Source of the DNA: Caenorhabditis remanei
Lineage: Eukaryota; Nematoda; Chromadorea; Rhabditida; Rhabditidae
Reading direction: 5' to 3'
DNA length: 64,000 bases
Assembly (NCBI RefSeq): GCF_010183535.1
Contig: NC_071329.1
Coordinates: forward strand, 18,924,879-18,988,878
Shown: piece after piece, positions 30,701 through 42,700 of the stretch
Layout of the letters: each line of letters begins with the position of its first letter
Position numbering within the stretch: the first letter of the stretch is position 1
The notes under the pieces: model-generated
The model's database searches: none
The model's input: the letters and a program-made list of their open reading frames with translations, nothing else
Told to the model about the DNA's origin: nothing
Translations under genes and position numbers: made by a program

Positions 30701-33700
30701 TTACAAAATTTCGAGCCCTATACCGGCTATTTTCTAACAACAGTTTATTTTAGGACCAAAAGTTACCCAGACATAGCCCAGTTTTCGAAATTGTCAGAAT
30801 ATAGTCAATATGGGGCTCAAAACTCTGGAAAATGGCTGAAAAACTAGATTTTGAAATGGAAAACTATTCGTTTCCATGTTTTAGCAAGTTTTAGAAATTT
30901 TTTTTGGGTTTTTGGAACTGTAAAAGAGTCTGTGTACTAAAAACAACGATTTTTATCGTTTTAATATTAGATTTTCAGTTAAAATGAGAAAAATATGATA
31001 TTTCAGCATTCACCAATCTTACACCTCTAACAACACACAAATCCGTCCCCTCTTCATCACCGCCCGTTTCCTATCATCAGACACCTATTCAATAACTCTG
31101 AGTGACAATATAAAAAGCGAAAATTCCAGTGACTCCTTGGAAAAATTTCATTACCTTGAACACGAAGCTTATAAGGCTAAAATTAGAGATTTTAACTACG
31201 ATAATGATTGTAAGCTTAAAATAGAATTCGAGAATAGGGAGCTTCCTTTTGTGTCTAATATGCTGAAATTTTTGAAACTAGAAAATTTGAGAATCGATGA
31301 TTTGAGAATAACAAGCTTGGAGGAATCTAGTGATAAAATTGTTCAAAAAGCGCTAGATTTGACTTCAGAAACCTCTAATCTCTATTTAAACTGCAAAACG
31401 TCTTCAAGTTTCCATCCTATTCTACAATCTCCATTTAGAGCCAACCACCTAACTATTCCAGAAGGACATTGGGTTACTTGTGATCAGTTATCAGATATTT
31501 TTATAAATTGTAAGAATATTACTATAGGAAGGTATGACTCAGATACAGAGGGTCTTATTAGGTTCTTTCGGAAGTGGATGGCGGGAAGTGAGATGAGGAA
31601 GGCGGAGCTATTGCATAGTGGAGAGAAATTGGAGGAGATCATGGAGGCGTTAGGAGCCAAGCCAGTGAAAAGTGTGAATATTGAAAAGGAGTGAGTTGTT
31701 TTGAATTTTGCGAATGAAAAACTGGTCAGAAAAAGGATGTTTGCTAGTTTTTCAAACACTTGCAAACCGGTCCGCCGCGTAGCTCGCTTTAAACTCAACA
31801 TTATGATCTGAAAAATATACCAAAATGTAGAGTTCCGCAAGTTCTGGGTATTTTTTACACCAGCTTTTACATGTTTATCTGATATTAACGAGTTTTCAAC
31901 GTTTTCGTCGGTTTTCAGAAGATGAATCACAATTTTAAGTCGCATTATCGATTTTTACAGGATTTTCAACTGGAAAAAAGCTCCAATCGATGTTTTAGAA
32001 CAGAAAATAGGGTTTTTACTACTTCCAAAACGATTTTTTTGTCTGAAAACACAGGTCCCACTGGTTTTTATCTCATTTTTTCTCCGAAAAAGCCAAATTT
32101 TGACATTATCCATGAAGTCATGGCATGTTAAATACAGAATAAAGTTAGAATTTTCTTTACCGGGCTTCAATATTCAAAAGAAATAAATTATCTGTTTTGT
32201 GTAAAACTGGAAATAAGTTCTATAACCGATTTTTGGGCAATTTTTACAAAAAAAACCAATTTAGATCGTTTTTCCGGTTTTGAATTGATATTCAATACGA
32301 AAATAGCTGTAACCGATGTTTTTAGGTCGCTTGGTCATAAAATAAGCGGGTTTTTACCAGTTTTTGGAAAAAAAAACACTGATTTTCACAGTCCACATTT
32401 TGTTCTTCATGAAATTCAAGTCAAATGCAAAAAATGTAAGACTTTTGAAAATATCTTAAATTTGGTGCCCAGTTAAATTTCAGTTAATTTTTTTGATATG
32501 CAGGATAGCTAGAAGGTGCTTTATAGACTATATAAACCTATTTTCAGACCCCACAAGTTCAACCAAGGAGAGTGCTACATGATTCAGCAGGCCAATGGGA
32601 GAGAAGCAGTGGTTTACAAGATGGCGAGATCTCATATTGTTCTACAGACGGAATTTGAGCTGATTTGATTTTAACTATATCTGATACATATCGTCTATAT
32701 AGAACACCTAGCCGCAATCTTCTATACCGTATACCGCCAATAAGCTCCGCCCACTATACCTAATTCTACATCTGCTTGTGTATCCTTATTAGTAACAGCC
32801 AGGTGTTCCCCCTCTTTCTCAGATAGATACAAAAATAATCTCCTTTTAATTAACCGGCTCCTTTTATATTGTGCACCATCTGCTTTCATACGTTTTCAAT
32901 ACAAAATATCGATTTAAAGAATTTTCTCACAACAAACTGAATAACTCACCTTCATAAACCGGCACATTGATAACTGTCTGAAAATCTTCACTATTAATAA
33001 ATGTCTTCTTTTTTGTACATGGAAACACTGTGCCTTTCTTGATAAGCACCGACATATAGTCTCGATTGCATTGGACTCCGATTGACATTGGAATCATGTC
33101 GATTAGACGCATGTCTTGCACTTCTTCGACGCCTGGAAAAAGGGAAATTAGGTTTGGAAGCTCAAATATTATAAAAAATTCAGAATTTACACCTTGAGAG
33201 CTTCAAAATGAGCCTCATATTGCCTAGATTAGCTCAACCTTGACTTTCGACCGCGACGCGACCGCAACGCGTGGTCGAAATTTGAAAATTGAGCAAACCT
33301 AGTCAATATGGTGCTCATTTCAAAGCTCTAAAGCTCCTGATTCCAAATTTTCAATTTTCACCCTCACCTGACAACACTGCAGCCATCACAGCGGCTCCAT
33401 AAGCCACCGCCTCATCCGGATGAATACTTTCACAGATTTTAGTGGTCTCCTCAAAACTCGCTTTAATAATTTTTTTCAACAAAGGAATCCGAGTGCTCCC
33501 TCCGACCAACACAATCTCATTAATCTGAGATTTTTTGAGATTTGCTTCTCGAATCGCTCGTTCCACATGGATTACTGTAGCAATGAGAAGGTTTTCGATC
33601 CAGGATTCAAAATCAGAACGCGAGATTTTCATAATGAAGTCGATGCCGAGGTGGAGACATTCTAGCTGGAAAAAAATGAATTGAGCTGGTTGAGAGCTTC

Positions 33701-36700
33701 AAAATGAGCTCCATATTGCCTAGGTTAGCTCTATTTTCAATTTTTGACCACGCGTTGCGGTCGAGTCGCGGTCAAAAAATAAAAATTATTATAAACAGGT
33801 TTTGTAACTGATTTTGTGTACAATATTCAGCTTTATGAGGTTGAGAACCTCAAAATGAGCTCCATATTGTCTAGGTTTGCTCAACTTGAAATTCCGACCG
33901 CGACGCGACCGCAGCGCGTGGTCCAAATTTGAAAATTGAGCAAACTCAGGCAATAAGAGGCTCATTTTGAAGCTCCCTGTCTCTAGAATCAGAATTTTGT
34001 GGTTTCAAAATGTTTTGACCGCGACCCGGCCGCATCGAAAATCAACATTGACTAAATCTAGACAATATGGGGCTCATTTCAAAGCTCTCAACCTCAGGAA
34101 TCTAAAAATCCAACTGCCATACCTCAATTCTGGCTACACTCCCCGCCGACAACGTGATCTTCGCCGTCTCCGCAGCCTTCCTTATCCTCTTCAACGCCCG
34201 ATAGTTTCCCTTCAAATCCATTCCATGCCTTTTCCGGAATTCCTCGATCATCTTGATCATAATTATATTATCAATATCCTGTCCACCTAAATGTGTGTCG
34301 CCTCCTTTCGCCTTTACCGTAATCCTCGGCCCCTCCACATTCACCACTGCCACGTCGAAAGTGCCGCCACCTAGGTCATAGATCAAAATGTTTCTTCGTG
34401 AAAGCCTCTGTCCCTTTAAACTGTAAGCGATGGCGGCTGCAGTGGGCTCATTTAAGATTCTGAGCACTTTCAGCCCGGCGAGCTCCGCGGCTTCCTCCGT
34501 AGCTCTCCTCTGCGTTGCGTTAAAATACGCAGGTACAGTAATCACGGCGGATTTCACTTCGAGACCCAATTTCCGCTCGGCATTCTCTTTTAGACACTTT
34601 AGGATCAAAGAGGATACTGTAACCGCGGAGAATTTCACTTTTTTGGTGTCATTTTGAATCTGAAGATACGGCGTCCCATCAGTGTCTTTTTCGACGCGGA
34701 ATGGCCAGAGGGGCATGTCACGTTGAAGAAGGACGTCATCGTAGCGGCGTCCGATGATGCGTTTGATGTCTGGAAATGGGTATTTTCAGAATCAGCAAGC
34801 TTTGAGCTTTCAGAAAAATATTGACAAGTCTATATTTAAAAATTATAGATTTTTTCCCATATCAGACTCTTTCAGACTAGTTTCTCCTCTAAAAGCGAGT
34901 GCTATCTTATTTTTACTGTCATAACCTTACTCTCCTCATCTCATTGAGAGCTTTCAGAAAAGTATAATTATGCCAGGGTTTGAAGAAAGTCGGGTCTTGA
35001 CACGAAAATTCTGGAGGTTACTGTAGTTTTCGTGGTAAGATGCCACTTGGGAGCAAACCTAGGCGTGATTATACTCATTTGAAAGGTCTCAGCACGCTGA
35101 TTCTATTGATGCAAATTTCAAAACGATCGGACTAAAACTAGCAGAGTTACGGTATAAAACGCGATTTGCAGTTTAGGGTTACTGTAGTTTTCGTGGGACC
35201 CAATTCAAATCAAATCTAGGCATGACTACACTCATTTGAACCGCCCGAGCAATCTGAATCAATAGCTATCAATTTCACAAAGATTCGATCAAAACTGACA
35301 GAGTTACAGTATAACACGTGATTTGCAGTGGGGTACTGTAGTTTTTGTGGTGTGACCCAATCCAAGTGAAATCTAAGCACGATTATACTCATTCAAACCG
35401 CTTGAGTAATCTGAATCGATTGCTACCAATTTCATAGAGATCCAATCAAAACTAAGCGAGTTACGGTATAAAACGTGATCTGCAGTTCAGAGGTACTGTA
35501 GTATTCGTGGTGGGACCCAAATCAAGCCAAACCTAGGCATGATTATACTTATTCAAAAGCTCTCAACTCCCTAAATTCAAAAGTACTAGTTTCATTCTGT
35601 TCAAACTGCAAATTTCAGAGTTATGAATGTCAAACAGTCAATATTTGGTTTGGTTATCATTTTCCCAGAGCACCTTTATTAGACAATGTGTGTGTGTGTC
35701 ATGACAGATGGTATTTGACCTACAAACCCTCCCTATTCCCTGTTTTCTCAACCAACATCACTATTCATGTTCATTCTGCAGCAGCAATGACGTCTCCGCT
35801 CACCTACCCTTCCTTGAAATGTATTCTAGAGAACTTAGAGGCTACTCGACGGTAAGTGTCAAATTTTTTATTTTCTTTGAATATATGTTGATCTACAGAC
35901 TCCACATAACCGCCCGTACCCCGTCACTACAAAAAATCAATAATCAAATCCCGCTTCGCTTTGACAGTATCTCCATTAATAGTGATTCGCTGAAAATCAA
36001 TGAATTATCGATTGAATTCAGATGGAGTTATATGTATTTCAGTCAAATGGAATATTTGATGAAACGAAATATCTCTGGTAGTCCTGACGAGAAGATGGAG
36101 AAATTGCTCAACAAATATTTCTGTGGAAGATCAAATCTCCATGTGGACACCTTGGATTTGGGGCCTGGGACTGTACCGGCAATGAATATAAAGCTGAGAG
36201 TCAACTCATTAAAGCCAAGTGTAGATCACTATTTCGAACCTGCGCTTTTCCTGCTCCATCCAGATAGTTTTCCCCTCAAGACCCTCAAAACTACAGTAAT
36301 CGGTCCCGAGACTTATGAGCATCCGGTGGTGAAGTCTGCAGAGACTCTTATTCTATCGATCGGTCCGGACGAGCCGCCTATTCCACTGGAGACCATCAAA
36401 AAGCTAACCAACACGACAGTAGTGTTCCACTACCTACAGTACCCCATGACAAAGTTCGATGTGATTGGGTTGACCAAATATTTGAGAGCAAATCCCAGTG
36501 AGCACTCAACAATCTATAATATCACATCTGAACATTTTCTTTGTGTCCACAACTTGTTATTTCAACTTGGCATCGCATTCAATGAGTTTGGCAGCGAGTT
36601 GACGGGAGTTCAGGGAAGGTAGGTCAAATGTTTATAGAGAAACATCGATAGTTAAAATGTTTAGATTCATCCCCACCACTTTTCGCCTTCTCATTCCAAC

Positions 36701-39700
36701 TGACGAAGCGAAAACTCAGATTCAAGTCTATGGAATCGTGGAAACTGATCAGTGGAGACTTGTAATCAAAGTCGTTAAATAATTATTGTAAAATTCATGA
36801 TCTACAGGTCAAGAGCTTCAAAAAGAGCCCTATATTGCTAACTTGAAAACTCTAGACCTGTGGATTTCAAATTGTCTTATTTTCTTGTGATAAATTTTTT
36901 TGTTAAGCTTTCAAGAGATTTCAGATAAGTACATATAATAACACTAAGACTACGAAAATCCTGTAGTCTTCTTAATCCCAGACTTACAAGCTATACAAAC
37001 GGAGCTGCCAGAGCTACAGTAGCGAATTGCAGTTCTGGGGTACTGTAGTTTTTGTAATGGGACCCAAAAATGGTTTCAACCTAATAAAGATTTCAATTAT
37101 TATATTACTCTTGCGCTCAGCACACACATAAATGATATTTAATGATGAATGGAATAAGCAGAGGCATCATATTTGTAGAAAAAAAAGAAGTAATGAAGAA
37201 ATTGATATTCAATCTATTTGGTGGTAGATCAAATCTCCACGTAAATAGGTTGGATTATGATATTGATTATATCCCAGAGTTTCTAACATCATCTGCTGAT
37301 TTGAAACTCCGAGTGAATTTCTTGAATCCAACCGATCATCAATGCTTTGAAGCAGCACTTCCTCTGCTCGATCCTGACAGTTTTCCCCTCAAGACCCTTA
37401 GAACTACAGTAACGGGTCGTGTAACTCATGAGCACCCAGTTCTTATGTCAGCTGAGACCCTAATCTTATTGATAGACCCACCCCACACAACTATTCAGAT
37501 GAATGACATCAAGAAGCTTTCTAACAAGACACTGATAGTCGACAGCTGTTATAATTCGACCCTAAGATTTCATATGTTTGGATTGGTCAAATACCTGAAG
37601 ACTGGTCAAAAACCTATCGGCACCACTTATATATTCTTAGCCTGCGGTGATAATGTCAAGAATTTGCTGTTCATAATGGAGATGGCATTCAAAAATTTCA
37701 AGAATCCATTGAATGATGTTCAGGAGAGGTAGGGGTCGTCAAATTCAGTTGTTTTCAAGAACTAATCTAGTCTTTTATTGTCAGATTTATCGCTGATGCA
37801 CCACGCTTCTCCATTCCAATTAATACGGATTCAAGGATTCTTGCATATGGACGTCGTGACAGAGAGAATGTAAAAGACCGATGGAGTCTAGTGGTCAAAG
37901 TGGTCCCCGCTTCAAAATGAGCAAGCTGCGTCGCGATCTTCAATATCTCTGAATAACTTTGTTTCTATGTAATTTCTCATGAAAACTTTAAATTTTGATT
38001 AAATTTGATAAACACATCTAAACGGCGATCATACAAAGACTGATGACAGGAACCTGTCCTGAGATCCCCAATCCAATTAATAATCATACTCATTCGAAAG
38101 CTCTTGACTTCCTAAATGCAAAAATATAAGTTTTATCCTCTTCAGACTCCAAATGCCGGAGTTATACTGTAGTTTATTATACTGTAGTTTTCGTGGTGAG
38201 ACCCTATTCAAGCCAAAAATAGGTAAATAGGTACCAGAGATGTTGGGAAGTGAAAATATTCTTATCCGGAAGTCGGAAGTCGGAAGTCGGAAGTCGGAAG
38301 TCGGAAGTTGGAAGTGATTTTTCTTATCAGGAAGTCGGAAGTAAAATATCTTATCCGGAAGTCGGAAGTCGGAAGTGAAAAAAAAACGCCCGGAAGTCGG
38401 TATTAGATATTTTCGCAAAGATTCAAAAACTCCTAGAAAAAGTTCATGAAATTCGCGAAAATCAGTGGAAAATTAGCTTTTGGCTGAAGAAAAGCCTATT
38501 TTCTGTTTTTTTAGACCATTGTTCCATGTATTTCTGCGAAATTTACTTTTCCGAAATTTCATCGTTATGTAATGACAGAAGTCGGAAGTAAAATTCCTTA
38601 TCCGGAAGTCGGAAGTCGGAATTCCCAACAACACTGATAGGTACATTCATTCTAACTGTCTTGCCAAGCTGAATCGATTGCTCTTAATTTCGCATGGATC
38701 CGATCAAAACTGACCAAGTTACAATATAAAACGCAAATCGTAGTTCTGGGGCACTATAGTTTTTGTGGTGGGAGTGAATTCAAGCCAAAACTAGTCATGA
38801 TTATACTCATTCAAAATCTTTTGACTTTTTGATGCCACAAATATAAGTTTTATTCCGTTCAGACTGCAAATTTCGGAGTTATAACTGGCAGACAGTCTAT
38901 ATTTGACAGTGAAGGTATATTGTGTTTGTGTGTGTGTGCGTGACGTGACAGATGGTATTTGGCCTTCTCCGTCCTTCCCATTCCAACTCATTCATTTCTC
39001 TTATTCACCCTCTTACTCCATCGATGCCTCCCAACCCTCTCTCCTACCCCTCCCTGAAATGTGTTCTGGAGAACCTGGAAGCAATTAAACGGTACGTTAA
39101 ATTTTTCTGTTACAATTCTACATACCTTCTTCTAGATTCCACATCACCGCTCGTACACCTTCACTACAAAAAATCGATAAATTAGTACCTATTCGCATGG
39201 AAAATTTATGTATGAGTAGAAATGAGTTGACTATCAATGAATTGTCGATTGCTTTTATGTCAAATATGGCTTACAATATGAAAACACGGAAAAGTATAAG
39301 TTATTCTGTTAGAAGTGAGAATCCTATGAAGAAGGCAATCGACTATTATTTAGTCGGTAGATCAAAAATTCTATTGAACCAACTAGACTCAATTAAAACT
39401 ACGAAGATTAGGATGGCTGATGATGCAGCCAATTTGAAACTGCGAGTGAACTGTTTGAACATACGCGACCAAGAAAACTTTGAACCAGATTTTCTCCTGA
39501 TTCATCCGGATAGCTTTCCCCTCAAAGCCATTAAGACTACATTAATCAGAACCGCAACTTCTGACCACCCAATCATTAAGTCTGCCAGGAGTCTTATCTT
39601 ATCAATACGCCATGAATATCCACCAACCCAACTGGAAGACATCAAAAAGCTTGAAAATAAGACAATCGTATTCGATCAAGGCCAATTTTCGTTTGGAAAA

Positions 39701-42700
39701 TTCAGTATCTTTGAATTTATCAGATGTTTGATAGAGAGTGTACCCATTGGAAAAACTTTTATCTTATTGCAATCCGACGGTTATATTACGAGTCATTTAT
39801 CCCATGTAAAGATGGGTTACAATCGATACAGTAACCCTTTGGATAGTGTCCAGGAGAGGTGGGTCATTTCTTTTTGAAAATTAAAAAAAGTCCTTTGTTA
39901 TAGATTTATTCCTGGAGCACCGCGCTTCTTGATTCCAATCAACGACACGTCTAGTATTCAAGTTTATGGGATTGAGGAAATAAAAAATGGAAGAAAAACG
40001 GAGAAAGTTGTGTTCAAAGTGATGCCTGCAGATTGTTGAAAGCTTCAAGAAGACCACGATGCCAGTAGACTTTCTAGATTTAAAAATATATAACTCTTAC
40101 TGAGATGCTTTGCATGTTAAATGACATAAAATTTCAATTTTTAAAGTTGAACCTAATAAACTTTTGCATTTTTCTTTATTCGGCGATGCTCACTCTAAAA
40201 CTCATAGCATAGTAAACGATATAATTACATCGATCAGAGAGTTCTTGAATTTCTGAAAAACCTCTCAATGTTAGTAACCGTCTGGTTAAACGTCACCAAA
40301 CTTAAACCTAACTATAATTATACTTATTCAAAAGCTCTTGACTCCCAGAATTCCCAATTCTCACTAGGGAAGGATCCCGAGTCAAGATGGAGTTCCGGGT
40401 CATGACCTATATGGTTGGAAAGCTTGAGTTTTGAAACTTTCAAAACTGTTTCAAAATTTTGCTAAACGCTTCTAGGAATCCAGAAAAATGAGCTCAAAGT
40501 TTGAGCACTGACCCCCATTTCTTAACTATAGGAATCATGAAAATTCGAATTGTAGAGTCATTCCCCTTGTCTTTCCCTAGTGTTCAGCTATTTTTCAGCG
40601 GTGAGATGGCCGAGGGGTTAACAGGGAGGGCTAGTAATCAAGTGATGATGGTTCGGTTCCTCTCCAGATTTTTGTTTTATTTTTATTTTTGCGAGAATGA
40701 AAAAACTCGTTTTTCGGGTCAACAAACATGTTTCATTATGTTTTTGACTTTTCTATAACCGTAGACGTCAATTTTTTGCAAAATTTTTTTTTGAAATTTT
40801 TTATGAAACGTGTTGGTTTGGAATCTGTTCAGAAATGATAGACAGGTCAACAATTGTTCAAAAAATGAGTTCCTGTTATCAAACAAGATAGATTTAAGTA
40901 GAAAGTATCTTAAATCTGACATTTCAACTGAATTTCTCTATTCATCGTTAATAAGAAGCTCAAAAAATGCAATCCTATGATCTATTCACTTCACTTCTAA
41001 TTACGTTTTCAAGACATTCCGGAAATAATTTGGTAAATGAATTGTTGTAAACTCTTATTTGACACACTTACAATCACACAACAACAATTTTTAAGAAAAA
41101 AAATCAAAAAAATTTTTGGTCGAATTTTCGCTCATGGGTTGGCCACCAAAAACTTCAAAATTCGTCGAAAAAAAATGTTCTCCAAAAATTAACTGAAAAT
41201 ATTCCCCGTTGTTTTAAACATATTCTGGTCCATCTCATTCCCGCTGAATCCACTTTCTGGGCGATTTACGTGACTTCAATATTCCCCATTTTTAGTACTG
41301 AGATCTCACAAAAACCTGCATAACTTTTTTCACAGAATCGTTTAGCAAAATTGGAATACAGATTTGAAATCAGCGCAAAATTTCCGTTCTAGAGATATAT
41401 GTCTCGACTCATAACTCCATCTCGACTCGGGATCCTTCCCTAGTCAGTTTCATTCCTTGCAGACCGCTGAGTTATATCTTTCTAAACGTTCAAACTACTC
41501 CAGATCCCTATCTGCCCCAATTATCTCCTATTCTCTGCAGACACTCTCAGACTAGCCTTGTGACGTGGCAGATGGTATTTGACCTTCTCAATCCTTATTA
41601 GCACCTATTCCTCTGACGACACTCCCATCTAATCGGTGTGTCGTGACAGAAGGTATTTCTTCCCCATTATTCTATCCGATAATGCCTCTCTCCTACCCCG
41701 CCTTAAAATGTGTTCTGGAGAACGTGGAAGCAGTTAAACGGTAGGTCAACCCTGCTCCTCCAACTTCCATCCTTTCTAAAAACCATTCCAGACTCTACAT
41801 CACCGCCCGTTCACCCGTTCTCAAAAAATTTGAGAAGCTGATCCCTTTTCACTTAGAGAATCTATATTTAAATGGGACTAACCTATTCAAAATCAACGGA
41901 GTAACAATTGAAATCGGTTGGAACCAGGTAGACATTTCTCTCCTAAAGAAAAAGATAATCCAAAGTATTTTTGATAACAAGCAGGAGGCCAGGAAGAAAT
42001 TGATGCATTATTTATTCAATGGTAGATCAGATTTTTATGTGAATAAGTTGGATTACGATATGAATGAAACTTCTGAGTACCTTACATCAGCCTTAGCTGA
42101 TTCAAAGTTCAGAGTGAATTCGTTGAATCCAACAATCAATCAATACTTTGAACCAGCTCTTCCGCTGATCCATTCAGATAGTTTTCCTCTCAAGACCCTC
42201 AAGACTACAGTAATCGGACTGGATACCTACGCCCATCCAGTTATAATGCATGCTGAGACCCTCATCTTAATAATTAACACATTCAACGAGGCTATCTCAT
42301 TGAGCAATATCAAAAATCTTGCCAACAAGACAGTGATAGTCGATGAACAATGTAATACGTCAATGGAATACAATATTTTTGAATTGGTCAAGTGTCTAAG
42401 GAATGGTCAGAAGCCTATTGGGACCACTTATATATTCTCGTCCTACTTTGCTGATATCAAGAATTTATTGTCTAAAATGTTTATGGCATGGAGGAGATTT
42501 AGTGACCAATTGAATGATATGGAAGAGAGGTATGTAGATCATAGAGAAAATAATCAATATTTCTTTTTTTCAGCAGATTCATCCCTGATGCGCCGCGCTT
42601 CTCCATCCCTATGGATGACGTTGAAGATTCCAGAAGGATTATTGCGTATGGAGTTGAGGCGGAAACGGAAAGAGCAGGGCAACAATGGAAAGTAGTGATC

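Noticed and set aside
31922..32476. Short open frames in intron 2 of the nested FBA-like gene
   Set aside because: AT-rich, no splice-consistent continuation and no recognisable domain.
35708..35786. Upstream start of DUF3557-like copy 4
   Set aside because: The longer reading includes the shared upstream element and lacks family similarity; the conserved start LTYPSLKC belongs to the ATG at 35787.
40599..40670. Functional tRNA-Ser or tRNA-Leu gene
   Set aside because: A- and B-box-like words exist but acceptor and anticodon stems do not pair properly, so it is listed as degenerate.
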